From positions 19,916 through 83,915 of the forward strand of contig NZ_JAMXFC010000030.1 in assembly GCF_025370755.1 (NCBI RefSeq): a DNA stretch of 64,000 nt, in the 5' to 3' direction. This DNA comes from Laspinema sp. D2d. Lineage in GTDB: Bacteria > Cyanobacteriota > Cyanobacteriia > Cyanobacteriales > Laspinemataceae. Under the pieces are notes generated by a model. It did no database searches. It worked only from the letters and a program-made list of their open reading frames with translations, and was not told the origin of the DNA. How positions within the stretch are numbered: the first letter of the stretch is position 1; each line of letters begins with the position of its first letter. Below are positions 19,615 to 30,415 of this stretch, in pieces. Position numbers and translations under genes: made by a program.

Positions 19615-21033
19615 CTAAACTTTCCTAACATTTTGAAGGTTGGGACAAAATAGTTCGGGCTTGCGAAGGTTATCAACACTAATCGCTAAAAACATTAACG
19701 TGCGACTGCAAGTAATGGCGCTAAACATACTCACCGCCACCCCAATTCCCAGGGTCAATGCGAACCCTTTCACCAAACCTGCACCCAGCCAAAACAACGC
19801 AGCACAGGCAATCAGCGTGGTGACATTGCTATCCAAAATGCTCGAAAAAGCGCGGTAAAACCCCGACTCTACAGACCGATATAAACTCTTACCCGCCCGT
19901 AATTCTTCCCGGGTCCGTTCAAAAATCAGTACATTAGCATCCACCGCCATCCCAATACTGAGAATAAATCCGGCAATCCCCGGTAGGGTCAAGGTCACCC
20001 CTAACAGGGAGAAACTGGCTAAGGTCAGAAGGGCATAGATGATCAAGGACAGATCGGCAATCACACCGGGTAAGCGGTAATAGGCCACCATAAAAATCAG
20101 GACCAACACCAGGCCCCCGATTCCGGCGTAGATACTTCTAACAATACTATCGCGCCCCAGGGTTGCTCCAACCGTGCGATTTTCTACAATTTCTACGGGC
20201 ACCGGTAACGCGCCACCGCGCAATTGAACCGCGAGGTCATTCGCCTGCTGCACCTCAAAACTGCCTTGAATGACTGCACGTCCGCCAGTAATCCCGGTGG
20301 TGGCAAATTCTGCCGGGACCGTGGGAGAACTAATCAGTTTTTCATCGAGAAAAATCCCGAGAGTCCGTCCAGTTCCGGCCAGGTTTTTGGTGAGTTGGGC
20401 GAAGAGTTCTCCCCCTTCGTTATCGAACACCAGACCCACGTTCCAGGCCCCCACCCCACCTTGCGCCGGTTCGGGATAGGCGTCTTCCAGGTTAGAGCCT
20501 GTGAGGGGGGTTTTTTCATAGAGTCGGAGATTGAGTGCCTGAATTTCTTCACGCTTGCGATCGAACTCAGCTTGCTTTTCAGCAATTTGTCCCTGTTCTC
20601 CTGACTCTTGTAAACTGCCCAATTCTACGGCAATTTGAGTGGCTTCTTGCATCCGCACGTCCAGTTCTGCCCGGACTTCGGGATTCGAGGTTTCCTCGCG
20701 AAACTCCAAGACTGCTGTTCCCCCAAGCACACGCTCGGCTTGGGCGGGATCGCTGACCCCCGGGAGTTGGACAAGAATCTGATCGGTCCCGACGGACTGA
20801 ACAATCGGTTCAGATACCCCAAGGGCATCAACCCGGTTTCTGACTACGCTCTGTACAGCTTCCATCACGGCGGAGGTAATTTGCGGGACCTCGGGTGAGG
20901 GTCGCACCAGAAGGGTGAGTTGGGAACCCCCCTGAAGATCCAATCCCAACCGGAAGGGGACATTCACCAACGCAACGATCGCGGCAATAACCAGAACCAG
21001 AATTAAAGCCAATAATGAACGGTTTTTTTGCAT
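19615..21033 (-). CDS. secD: Protein translocase accessory subunit SecD
   Basis: SecD of the SecDF translocation motor in the plasma or thylakoid membrane. The 472-residue protein starts with a membrane segment ([20 protein letters not shown]), followed by the signature [13 protein letters not shown], the P1 head region ([28 protein letters not shown]), [10 protein letters not shown] and five C-terminal helices including [20 protein letters not shown]. Shorter than E. coli SecD, as in other cyanobacteria. It is immediately upstream of secF. Confidence 0.96.
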   Translation of the reverse strand: MQKNRSLLALILVLVIAAIVALVNVPFRLGLDLQGGSQLTLLVRPSPEVPQITSAVMEAVQSVVRNRVDALGVSEPIVQSVGTDQILVQLPGVSDPAQAERVLGGTAVLEFREETSNPEVRAELDVRMQEATQIAVELGSLQESGEQGQIAEKQAEFDRKREEIQALNLRLYEKTPLTGSNLEDAYPEPAQGGVGAWNVGLVFDNEGGELFAQLTKNLAGTGRTLGIFLDEKLISSPTVPAEFATTGITGGRAVIQGSFEVQQANDLAVQLRGGALPVPVEIVENRTVGATLGRDSIVRSIYAGIGGLVLVLIFMVAYYRLPGVIADLSLIIYALLTLASFSLLGVTLTLPGIAGFILSIGMAVDANVLIFERTREELRAGKSLYRSVESGFYRAFSSILDSNVTTLIACAALFWLGAGLVKGFALTLGIGVAVSMFSAITCSRTLMFLAISVDNLRKPELFCPNLQNVRKV

Positions 21034-21128
21034 GACTTTACCTGTTTCTAGAGGGTTGAGAATTGAGTTTTAAGTGGAAAATTTAGACAATTTCACTCAA
21101 AACTCAAAACTCAGATTTCAACACTGTC

Positions 21129-22109
21129 TTATATTTTTAGACCGACCATTTTTTGCACCGCTTCGACAATTTGCGGCGGCTGCACGATGGTTAGTCGCTC
21201 TAAGGTTCCATTGTAGGGCGTGGGAATATCCTGTGACGAAAGTCTCAGCACAGGTGCATCCAGCTCATCAAAGAACCGATCATTAATTGAAGCAATAATT
21301 TCAGCCCCAATTCCCCCGGTTTTCATTGCTTCCTCTACCACAATGACCCGATGGGTTTTGCGAATCGATTCGCCAATGGTTTCTAAGTCAAGGGGTTTGA
21401 GGGAAATTAAGTCAATGACTTCGGGATCAAACCCGTCTTTGACAATCTGCGGCACCGCTTGCAGAACGTGATGACGCATCCGTGAATAGGTCAAAATCGT
21501 GACATCTTTGCCCCGTCGGACCACTTCTGCTTTATCTAGGGGGACCAGATATTCTTCCGAGGGCAGGTCTTCTTTCAAATTATAAAGAAGGACGTGCTCG
21601 AAAAATAGCACGGGGTTATTGTCACGGATGGCGCTTTTAAGCAATCCTTTGGCGTTGTACGGGGTGGAACAAGCCACCATTTTTAAGCCAGGAACGGCTT
21701 GAAAATAGGTTTCTAAGCGCTGGGAATGTTCGGCACCCAGTTGTCGTCCAACCCCACCGGGACCGCGAATCACCATCGGCATTGTAAAGTTGCCACCGGA
21801 GGTATAGCGCAGCATGGCATTGTTGGCGATTTGGTTGAAGGCGAGGAGCAAAAAGCCCATGTTCATGCCTTCAATAATCGGGCGCAATCCCGTCATAGCA
21901 GCACCAACCGCCATCCCGGTAAAGCTATTTTCCGCGATCGGGGTGTCGAGTACCCGCAGTTCGCCATATTTTTCGTACAGGTCCTTGGTGACTTTGTAGG
22001 ATCCGCCATATTGACCGACATCTTCACCGAGGACGAATACCGTAGGGTCGCGGGCCATTTCTTCGTCAATGGCGGCTTTGAGCGCGTTGAAGAAAAGGGT
22101 TTCTGCCAT
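21129..22109 (-). CDS. pdhB: Pyruvate dehydrogenase E1 component, beta subunit
   Basis: Forms the alpha2beta2 E1 enzyme with PdhA; E1 decarboxylates pyruvate with thiamine diphosphate and passes the acetyl group to E2 lipoyl. The 326-residue protein has the transketolase pyrimidine-binding domain ([33 protein letters not shown], split here across the family core) and the C-terminal transketolase domain ([33 protein letters not shown]). The ATG at 22109 is preferred over the TTG at 22115, which adds two residues. The alpha subunit is not in the window. It lies 95 bases upstream of secD on the same strand; a joint transcript is possible. Confidence 0.95.
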   Translation of the reverse strand: MAETLFFNALKAAIDEEMARDPTVFVLGEDVGQYGGSYKVTKDLYEKYGELRVLDTPIAENSFTGMAVGAAMTGLRPIIEGMNMGFLLLAFNQIANNAMLRYTSGGNFTMPMVIRGPGGVGRQLGAEHSQRLETYFQAVPGLKMVACSTPYNAKGLLKSAIRDNNPVLFFEHVLLYNLKEDLPSEEYLVPLDKAEVVRRGKDVTILTYSRMRHHVLQAVPQIVKDGFDPEVIDLISLKPLDLETIGESIRKTHRVIVVEEAMKTGGIGAEIIASINDRFFDELDAPVLRLSSQDIPTPYNGTLERLTIVQPPQIVEAVQKMVGLKI

Positions 22110-22285
22110 CTTCAAGGTGGGTAATGGGACAAGCTTTTATCTTATACCATTGCATTTTCCAGACGCTAGAGATTTTAAAGCATCGGTAGAGTTTTAGATT
22201 CTAGGCGCTGGGTACGGGATTCAGGGGGTTGGACATCCGAAAAAACTGGGACCCTGCCTGCTACTGGACGAAGGCTCTAGGGACC

Positions 22286-22353
22286 AGAAACCCGGGTTAG
22301 GCCCCTATTTTGTGATGAGGGGCTAGAAATTTTTGGGCATAACCCGGATTTCT
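22286..22353. repeat. REP-like palindromic repeat, copy 1
   Basis: Arms AGAAACCCGGGTTA (22286-22299) and TAACCCGGATTTCT (22340-22353) form a 14-bp inverted repeat with one mismatch around a 40-base centre. It belongs to a dispersed family with cores AAACCGGGTTT found also at 23845, 33829, 49507 and 49590. It lies in the 330-base region between the divergent pdhB and tldD starts, where no gene was seen. Confidence 0.75.
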
Positions 22354-22439
22354 AATCGTTGGGGTATCAGCGTCCTAGTTTGGCACATTAGACTGGAAGT
22401 AAGAAAGATTGCAAGTTGTCAAATCGGGAAAGTTAGCGC

Positions 22440-23819
22440 GTGAATCATTCAATGCAGGATCGGTTACTCTCGGCGATCGCCCCTTACCGCGATCGCGTCG
22501 ATTATTTAGAAATTCGCATGGAACAAAGCGAATCTACGGCGATCGCGTTTCGTGGCGATCGCCTGGATGCGGTGAATCGGAATTTTTCCCTCGCCGGTGG
22601 GGTCCGCGCCTGTCATAAGGGGGGTTGGAGTTTCGTGACGTTTAATGGATTAGATGAGTTGGGCGATCGCTTGGAAGAAGCGATTTCCCAAGCTAAATTA
22701 ATCGGTTCAGAAACCACGCAACTAGCGGATATTAAACCGATTCAGGATTATGTCGCCGAGTCCTTACTTCGGGACCCTCGGGGGGTCTCGTTGGAAGAAA
22801 AACGGCAAATGGTGGAAACTTATAATCAGCTTTTGCTGGATTTTGACCCGAGGATTCAAACCACCAGTTCCAGTTATCGCGATCGCTTTGGCATTACTTA
22901 TTTTGTTAATTCTACCGGGACCTGTATTGCTCAAGAACGCCTGGATGTTTCCGGCGGTTTTGGGGCGATCGCCCGGGGGGAAGGCGGGTTGGTGCGCCAA
23001 GGGTATGAATCAGTCCATTCGCGATCGGATTATGATGCATTCACCGGCATTGAAAATCGCGTTCGGGGGGCCGCAGAACGGGCAATTCGCCAATTAGAAG
23101 CCAAATCTGTTAAAGGCGGTCAATATACCGTGGTCCTTGACCCTTATCTCGCTGGGGTCTTCATTCATGAAGCATTCGGTCATTTGTCTGAGGCGGATTT
23201 TGTTTATGAAAATCCTCAAATGCAAGAAGTGCTACAACTCGGTAAACCCTTGGGAATTTCCCAATTAAATGTCGTGGATGATGCGACGATTCCCAACCTA
23301 CCAGGTTCGATGAAATATGATGATGAAGGGGTTGAGGGTCAACGTAAATATTTAATCAAAGATGGCGTTTTGACTCAGCGTTTACATAGCCGAGAAACGG
23401 CTGGCAAAATGCACGAAACCCCAACAGGAAATGCTCGCGCCCTGAGTGCTACTTATGCGCCGATTGTGCGGATGACTAATACGGCAATTGAAGCGGGAGA
23501 TTGCTCCTTTGAAGATATGATTGCTCCTATCGATGAAGGGGTTTATGCAGTCCGGATGTTAGGGGGTCAAACCAATGGGGAAATGTTTACTTTTGCCGCA
23601 GCAGAAGGGTACATGATTCGCGATGGCAAAATTGCGGAACCTGTGAGTGATGTGACGCTTTCGGGGAATGTGTTCCAAACTTTGAAGGATATTCAGGCGA
23701 TCGGTTCTGATTCGGTTTATCTGAATGGGGGATGTGGTAAAGGTGGACAATCCCCGTTACCCGTTAGTGTTGGCGGACCCCACATTTCTATTCAAAATGT
23801 TGTGGTTGGTGGACGATAA
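22440..23819 (+). CDS. tldD: TldD family metalloprotease subunit
   Basis: Catalytic subunit of the TldD/TldE heterodimeric peptidase. The 459-residue protein contains the family's HExxxH zinc motif as HEAFGH at residues 243-248 (FIHEAFGHLSEAD), plus the C-terminal signature GEMFTFAAAEGYMI and the conserved glycine-rich end (GCGKGGQSPLP). The track start is GTG at 22440; an ATG at 22452 (MQDRLLSA) is possible. The TldE-like partner is about 18 kb away on the opposite strand, so the two subunits are not co-transcribed. Family members trim leader peptides or unstable proteins; the cyanobacterial substrate is unknown. Confidence 0.93.
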   Translation: MNHSMQDRLLSAIAPYRDRVDYLEIRMEQSESTAIAFRGDRLDAVNRNFSLAGGVRACHKGGWSFVTFNGLDELGDRLEEAISQAKLIGSETTQLADIKPIQDYVAESLLRDPRGVSLEEKRQMVETYNQLLLDFDPRIQTTSSSYRDRFGITYFVNSTGTCIAQERLDVSGGFGAIARGEGGLVRQGYESVHSRSDYDAFTGIENRVRGAAERAIRQLEAKSVKGGQYTVVLDPYLAGVFIHEAFGHLSEADFVYENPQMQEVLQLGKPLGISQLNVVDDATIPNLPGSMKYDDEGVEGQRKYLIKDGVLTQRLHSRETAGKMHETPTGNARALSATYAPIVRMTNTAIEAGDCSFEDMIAPIDEGVYAVRMLGGQTNGEMFTFAAAEGYMIRDGKIAEPVSDVTLSGNVFQTLKDIQAIGSDSVYLNGGCGKGGQSPLPVSVGGPHISIQNVVVGGR

Positions 23820-23844
23820 TTCTCCATCCTCGATACAAGCAACC

Positions 23845-23908
23845 GAAACCGGGTTTCTTAACCAACTTTTGGCAATCTCCCCGAATTGGGGCAAGAAACC
23901 CGGTTTCT
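23845..23908. repeat. REP-like palindromic repeat, copy 2
   Basis: AAACCGGGTTTCTT (23846-23859) and AAGAAACCCGGTTT (23893-23906) form a perfect 14-bp inverted repeat. It begins 26 bases after the tldD stop codon. Confidence 0.8.
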
Positions 23909-23951
23909 AACCTCGGCTGCATGATAGAGTCTGTCGGAAAGTATTCAAAGT

Positions 23952-24014
23952 AAATTTACACAAAATTGAGGGTGTCGCTATGGGGTGCGATCGCCCTCAA
24001 TTTTGTGTAAATTT
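23952..24014. repeat. Perfect 21-bp inverted repeat upstream of the DUF4347 gene
   Basis: Arms 23952-23972 and 23994-24014 are exact reverse complements around a 21-base loop containing a HIP1 site, followed on the plus strand by a TTTT-containing AT-rich stretch. It may be a tldD terminator or a small mobile palindrome. The rest of 23820-24172 holds copy 2 of the REP-like repeat and otherwise no gene. Confidence 0.75.
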
Positions 24015-24172
24015 TTATAAATTTGAGGCAAGCTGCTCCCACATTTTTCAAAAATTATGCTTTCATTTCTTAAATGACTACCCTTGAGTTAAAAACCCGG
24101 TGACTATCACAAAAGTGAATAAAGTACCCTTAATTATCGCCTAACCCATAATTAATGATTGGGAGAACTCTC

Positions 24173-27100
24173 ATGATAGAAACTTTAGCAAAATTTGGTT
24201 TTAAACAGTCTTCGATTCATACCGTCGTTTTAATTGATTCGGGAGTACCGGAATGGGAAACTTTGGTTGTGGGTACTGTCCCCGGAACAGAGGCGATCGC
24301 CCTGGGAACCAAACAAGACGGAATTGAGCAGATTTCCGCTATTTTAGCCGAAAGAAAGGGATTACATACCCTCCATATTGTCTCTCATGGTAGCACTGCT
24401 AGTCTGCAATTGGGCAACGGGTATCTCACTTTAGAAAACATCAGTTGTTATGCCAACTTGTTGCAGCAGTGGAGTGAAGCTTTTTCCCCGGATGTCTCTC
24501 CCTCCCTACTCCTTTATGGGTGCGAAGTGGCAGCAGGCGATCGGGGACAACAATTCATCCAAAAACTCAGCCAATTAACCAGGATAACGGTTGCCGCTTC
24601 TCATAGCAAAACCGGCAGTAGGACCCTAGGGGGAAATTGGGACTTTGAAGTAAAAACCGGGGAAATCGAGAATGTTTTACCTTTTAATTTAGATACTATA
24701 ACACATTATAATTCCGTATTGGCAACGTTCACGGTTACCAACACGAATGATAGTGGAGGGGGTTCTTTCCGACAAGCCATTTTAGATGCGAATACAAATC
24801 CAGAAGTTGATACTATTGCGTTTAATATCGCTGGTGATGGGGTGCAAACCATTCAGCCTTTATCAGTTTTACCCATCATTAATGATTCGGTGATTATTGA
24901 TGCCACAACTCAACCTGGATATACGGGAACTCCCCTGATTGAAATTGATGGGATAAATATAGGGGGATTAGATAGGGGAGTTTTACAAATTACCGCTGGA
25001 AATAGCACCGTTCGGGGATTAGTGATTAATCGGGCGGGATTTAGTAATGCTGCTATTGTAATTCGGGAAAATGGCAATAATTTGATTGAGAATAATTACC
25101 TGGGAACCGATGTCACGGGAACGGGTTTCTTAGAACGTAGCGGTTCAGGTATTTTTATTCGAGACTCAGCTAATAATACAATTCAAAATAACCTCATTTC
25201 GGGAAATAATAATACCTCTTCTGTTGGAATTGATATTGAAGGCAACCGGGCCAGTGGAAACCAAATTTTAGGAAATTTCATCGGAACTGATGTCACCGGG
25301 ACTCAGGATTTAGGGAACTCTGGCAGTGGGATTGTTATTCGCAATGCGCCTAATAATCAGATTGGAGGGACAACTGTCAATGCTCGAAATATTATTTCAG
25401 GTAATGATTTTGATGGAATTCAAATTACTGGGAATGAGGCGAATGATAATCAAATTTTAGGCAATTTTATTGGTACAGATATTACGGGGGAAATTTCATT
25501 AAGAAATACGTTTAGTGGAATTTTGATATCCGGTGGTTCTAGGAGCCTAATTGGGGGAGATTCCGATTCTGATCGCAATGTTATTTCCGGTAATGGTACT
25601 TCGGGAATTTATATTCGTGAAACTAGCGCATTTAATTCAATATTGGGGAATTACATCGGAACAAATTTGCCAGGAAACGAAGCCGTACAAAATAGTGGAG
25701 ATGGACTGCGGATTGAGGGTGCGAATAATAGTATGGGGAATAACTTAATCTCTGGAAATAGAGCAGATGGCATTCTGATAGGCGGCAATAGTGCTAATAA
25801 TAATCGAGTGACGGGAAATCTAATCGGGATCGATTTCACGGGGAATGTAGCACTTGCGAATGGTGAAGCGGGGGTTGTGATTGCTCAAGGTGCAACCGGG
25901 AATCGGATTGGAGGTATTACTGAAGGCGATCGCAATATTATTTCCGGTAATCAATCAACGGGTGTTAACATTCAAACTAATTCAACCCAAAATCTAATTT
26001 TAGGTAATTTTATTGGGACTAACCTCACCGGACGATCTGCCATTGGGAATGGGCAAGGTATAGCTATTTTTTCTCCAGAAAATACAATTGGGGGGTTAGA
26101 AGCGGGTTCTGGTAATCTGATTTCTGGAAATCGATCCGATGGAATTGAGTTAGGTGGTGCTGCCTCGGATATCCTAATTGCTGGAAATTCTATCGGCACT
26201 GATATTACAGGCACTCTGGCGATCGCCAATGGAGGAGATGGAATTGTTACGGATGCTTTCCCTCAGAATATGACTATTGGTGGGACTACCCCAAATGCGC
26301 GTAATCTGATTTCAGGAAATAGCGGTAATGGAATTTACCTCGCTTCCAGTAATAACCGAGTATTAGGTAACTTTATAGGCACTCAAGCTGATGGAATTAG
26401 TCCCCTAGGAAATGCGGGAAATGGGGTTGATATTGCTTCCCTGACGGGGAATAATCTCATTGGCGGAACAGCTACGGGAGAGAGTAATCAGATCGGCTTT
26501 AATGGAAGTGCAGGAATTCAAGTTAGTCCGGGCAGTAATAACGGAATTTTATCGAATGCTATATTTTCCAACAGTCGCTTAGGAATCGATTTAGCGGGTC
26601 CTGCTACTAACTCTGCCGGGACAACAGCAAATGACGAAGGAGATGCGGATACCGGGGCTAATAATCTGCAAAATTTTCCGATTATTACTTCAGCGATTTC
26701 TAATGGCACAACAACTACAATTTTGGGAACGCTTAACAGCACCCCTAATACTGAATTTCATATAGAGTTTTTCGCGAATCGTACTTTAGATCCCTCCCGA
26801 TTTGGCGAAGGAGAAAGATTAATTGGGTTTGTCACTGTCACCACCGATGGCAGCGGTAATGTTAGCTTTACGGAAACCTTGAACCGTGCCGTTCCTGCCA
26901 ATGAATTGATTACCGCTACCGCAACTGACCCGAATAATAATACTTCGGAATTTTCTGAGGGTGCAGTGGTGATTTCACCGCGTTTTACCCTTGAAAATAT
27001 TACGCTGATTGAAGGAAATTCTCAACAAACGAATGCAACTATTACGGTTACTCTGAATGCCGCACTCAACCAACTGGCTACCGTAAATTATGCCACGGTT

Positions 27101-28837
27101 GATGATACAGCGATTTCGCCGGAAGACTATACGGCAACGAGTGGCACATTACAGTTTAATCCCGGGGAAACGACAAACACGATTACGGTAGCGATCGCCC
27201 CAGATACAATTGATGAACCTGATGAACAGTTTTTTGTTAATCTTTCTAATCCTGTCAATGCCGCGATTGCCACTCCCCAAGCGATCGCCACAATCACTGA
27301 CGATGATGAACCTCCAACCCCGGAACCTGAACCTGAACCCGAACCTGAACCCCAACCCGAACCCGAACCTAAACCCCTCCCGGAAGTGACAGCAGAACCT
27401 ATCCTGCCATCAACCCTTAATCCAGATTCCAGCGTGACGGAAATCCCGATACTCCCCTTAACTTCTATAGAGATACCCGATTGCAATTGCCCTAATCTCA
27501 CCGTACCCGAATTGGTGCCATTAGAAACAGCGATCGCCCAACCAAATGCCGTTGAAAATATCCTCATCGGTACCGACGAAAATGACACCTTAGAAGGCAG
27601 CAGTCGCCCTGATGAAATTAATGGAGGCAGTGGCAATGATTTACTCTTTGGCAACTCGGGCGATGATAATCTTTTAGGAAGTGCCGGAGACGATACTATC
27701 CTTGGGGGAATGGGTAGCGATTTTCCCATCGGTTCCCAAGGCGATCGCGACTGGATAGAAGGGAATGCGGGGAAAGATGATTTATTTGGGAATGAAGGTA
27801 ACGATACCCTTTCCGGAGGATTTGGAGGCGATCGCATTTGGGGGGGAAAAGACGACGATCGCATCTTTGGCGATGAAGATAGCGATACCCTCTATGGCGA
27901 TTTAGGCAATGATACTCTCTATGGAGGCAAAGGGAGTAATGTTCCTGTCGGTCCCTTTTTAGACGCAGATTTACTCTTTGGGAATCGCGGAAATGATTAT
28001 CTTTTAGGTAGCGAAGGAAACGATACCATTCATGCGGGAAAAGAAGATGATTTTGTTCACGGCGGCAAAGATAACGACTTGATCTATGGCGACATTGGCA
28101 ATGATACCCTGTTAGGCGAACTTGGGGATGATACGCTTTTAGGCAATCCCAATGATGCCTCAGTGTTCGATCCCAATGGGCAAGATTTGCTCTTTGGGGG
28201 CGCTGGAAATGATTTTCTTAATGGCAACCAGGGGGATGATTCCGTATCTGGAGGTGAGGGAAATGATACCCTGCGCGGTGGCAAGGAGGATGATATCGTT
28301 GCTGGAGATCAGGGCAATGATTTAATTTTCGGCGATCGCGGCAAGGATACCCTCTGCGGTGGCGATGGGGATGACACCATTCTCGGGGGTACTGGCATTG
28401 AGGAACCGATGGATCCCAATAATGAGCAAGATTGTCTTTCTGGGGGTGGCGGAAATGACTTACTTTATGGCGATCGCGGCGATGACACTCTCAATGGCGA
28501 TGAGGGAGACGATACCTTATTTGGAGGTAAACAGAACGATTTCCTCGCCGGAGGAGAGGGGAACGATCGCCTGAGTGGAGATTTCGGCGACGATACCCTA
28601 ATTGGAGGCAACGGTAGCGATCGGTTTGTACTCCAGGCGGGTTACAACCAGGACCTAATTTGGGATTTTGAAGTGGAACAGGATTTTCTGGAATTAACCG
28701 GGGAATTAACCGGAGATCAACTCGTGATTACTCAAAATGGTGACATCACCAACATTGCGATCGCCACTACCGGCGAAATTTTGGCATCCCTGATGGGAGT
28801 CTCTGCCTCTGGGATCAGCAGTATCCAGTTTCTGTAG
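24173..28837 (+). CDS. Giant DUF4347 / beta-helix / Calx-beta / RTX calcium-binding protein
   Basis: A 1554-residue predicted extracellular protein. Domains in order: DUF4347 (about 15-175; SHG at His72 and YGC at Cys117); a right-handed parallel beta-helix (about 190-800) built from NosD/polymorphic-membrane-protein-like repeats (GNFIGTDVTGT, RNLISGN); a beta-sandwich linker; a Calx-beta domain (about 940-1042, ending TITDDD); a PEPEPEP hinge (about 1046-1066); and many hemolysin-type GGxGxDxLx calcium repeats (about 1130-1485) with a C-terminal region typical of type I secretion. No Sec signal peptide, consistent with type I export, but no transporter genes are adjacent. The ATG at 24173 has GGGAGA upstream; an ATG at 24155 lacks one. 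Likely role: surface layer, adhesion or motility, by inference. Confidence 0.88.
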   Translation: MIETLAKFGFKQSSIHTVVLIDSGVPEWETLVVGTVPGTEAIALGTKQDGIEQISAILAERKGLHTLHIVSHGSTASLQLGNGYLTLENISCYANLLQQWSEAFSPDVSPSLLLYGCEVAAGDRGQQFIQKLSQLTRITVAASHSKTGSRTLGGNWDFEVKTGEIENVLPFNLDTITHYNSVLATFTVTNTNDSGGGSFRQAILDANTNPEVDTIAFNIAGDGVQTIQPLSVLPIINDSVIIDATTQPGYTGTPLIEIDGINIGGLDRGVLQITAGNSTVRGLVINRAGFSNAAIVIRENGNNLIENNYLGTDVTGTGFLERSGSGIFIRDSANNTIQNNLISGNNNTSSVGIDIEGNRASGNQILGNFIGTDVTGTQDLGNSGSGIVIRNAPNNQIGGTTVNARNIISGNDFDGIQITGNEANDNQILGNFIGTDITGEISLRNTFSGILISGGSRSLIGGDSDSDRNVISGNGTSGIYIRETSAFNSILGNYIGTNLPGNEAVQNSGDGLRIEGANNSMGNNLISGNRADGILIGGNSANNNRVTGNLIGIDFTGNVALANGEAGVVIAQGATGNRIGGITEGDRNIISGNQSTGVNIQTNSTQNLILGNFIGTNLTGRSAIGNGQGIAIFSPENTIGGLEAGSGNLISGNRSDGIELGGAASDILIAGNSIGTDITGTLAIANGGDGIVTDAFPQNMTIGGTTPNARNLISGNSGNGIYLASSNNRVLGNFIGTQADGISPLGNAGNGVDIASLTGNNLIGGTATGESNQIGFNGSAGIQVSPGSNNGILSNAIFSNSRLGIDLAGPATNSAGTTANDEGDADTGANNLQNFPIITSAISNGTTTTILGTLNSTPNTEFHIEFFANRTLDPSRFGEGERLIGFVTVTTDGSGNVSFTETLNRAVPANELITATATDPNNNTSEFSEGAVVISPRFTLENITLIEGNSQQTNATITVTLNAALNQLATVNYATVDDTAISPEDYTATSGTLQFNPGETTNTITVAIAPDTIDEPDEQFFVNLSNPVNAAIATPQAIATITDDDEPPTPEPEPEPEPEPQPEPEPKPLPEVTAEPILPSTLNPDSSVTEIPILPLTSIEIPDCNCPNLTVPELVPLETAIAQPNAVENILIGTDENDTLEGSSRPDEINGGSGNDLLFGNSGDDNLLGSAGDDTILGGMGSDFPIGSQGDRDWIEGNAGKDDLFGNEGNDTLSGGFGGDRIWGGKDDDRIFGDEDSDTLYGDLGNDTLYGGKGSNVPVGPFLDADLLFGNRGNDYLLGSEGNDTIHAGKEDDFVHGGKDNDLIYGDIGNDTLLGELGDDTLLGNPNDASVFDPNGQDLLFGGAGNDFLNGNQGDDSVSGGEGNDTLRGGKEDDIVAGDQGNDLIFGDRGKDTLCGGDGDDTILGGTGIEEPMDPNNEQDCLSGGGGNDLLYGDRGDDTLNGDEGDDTLFGGKQNDFLAGGEGNDRLSGDFGDDTLIGGNGSDRFVLQAGYNQDLIWDFEVEQDFLELTGELTGDQLVITQNGDITNIAIATTGEILASLMGVSASGISSIQFL

Positions 28838-29221
28838 GAGGGCTTTTCAGATTCTGGAGGCAAATAAAATATCTCCCATAGAAAAGAGGAGTATCTCCCC
28901 GGCGGATTAAGCCCCTGATCCGGAATCCCCTGGTAATAAGGGAACTCCACAAAATAAAATCTTCTATTAGAGATCCCCCCAACCGATTGGCGTTCTTAAG
29001 GGGGGGCTTGAATAATTCGGCATTACTTCTAATGCAGAAGTTTTTTTATGGAAATCCCTCAGTCTTTCCAAACCCACACCCTTTAGAGTGTGGGTTTTTA
29101 TAAACCATTGAATACCCGATCGAGTGTTAGACCCTTAAACGATAATAGAGACGCGAAATGAGGCGTCTCTACATAAATCTGTATTCGGGGTTTTATCAAG
29201 GGGGTTCTTTATACTCAGGCG
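28838..29221. other. Intergenic region with two hairpins
   Basis: Carries a C6/G7 hairpin around 28975-29007 (cccccc, then ggggggg) that resembles the terminator at 13127-13150 and probably ends the RTX gene transcript, and a second hairpin at 29070-29099. No protein gene seen. Confidence 0.55.
29070..29099 (+). terminator. Intrinsic-terminator-like hairpin, repeat-family member
   Basis: AAACCCACAC (29070-29079) pairs with GTGTGGGTTT (29088-29097), with T-run 29095-29099. Its reverse complement closely matches the hairpin at 46464-46500, including the flanking ggtttataaaaaccc, so the two are copies of one small dispersed element. Confidence 0.65.
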
Positions 29222-29377
29222 TTAGCTGAAATAGCTGGCTTCGGCTTCAAGCATCCGAATCAAGTTTTCATCGCCTTTCTGTCTAGCCATTTCCAGGCGA
29301 TACTGTAGCTTCTGGCGGATAGTTGCCCGATGCATGGCAGCCGCTTGTTTCAAGGTTTCATGACTAATTTTGTTCAT
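29222..29377 (-). CDS. Small helical protein (51 aa), unknown function
   Basis: A short gene starting ATG at 29377 and ending TAA at 29224-29222. The product begins MNKISHETLKQAAAMHRA and ends DENLIRMLEAEASYFS, is charged, glutamine/arginine-rich and predicted wholly alpha-helical. The pattern RLEMARQKGDENLIRMLEAE resembles short proteins common in cyanobacteria (…KGNExLIxxLExE…), function unknown. The reading frame is free of stops, has coherent composition and faces away from the downstream adenosyltransferase gene. No strong ribosome site is visible. It is below the usual size cut-off and easily missed. Confidence 0.6.
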   Translation of the reverse strand: MNKISHETLKQAAAMHRATIRQKLQYRLEMARQKGDENLIRMLEAEASYFS

Positions 29378-29429
29378 GGTGGACTTTTTCCGTTTTCAAT
29401 TCGTGTATTTTCCCTTACTTCCAAAATAA

Positions 29430-30356
<927 letters not shown>

Positions 30357-30415
30357 AAAAGCAGGAACGGTCATTCCTCGGGCGATCGTCACCCCTCAAC
30401 ATCCCCGCCATTACG

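Noticed and set aside
27127..27864. 245-codon minus-strand frame opposite the RTX gene
   Set aside because: Antisense shadow of the Gly/Asp and Pro/Glu repeats; Ser/Pro-rich low-complexity product.
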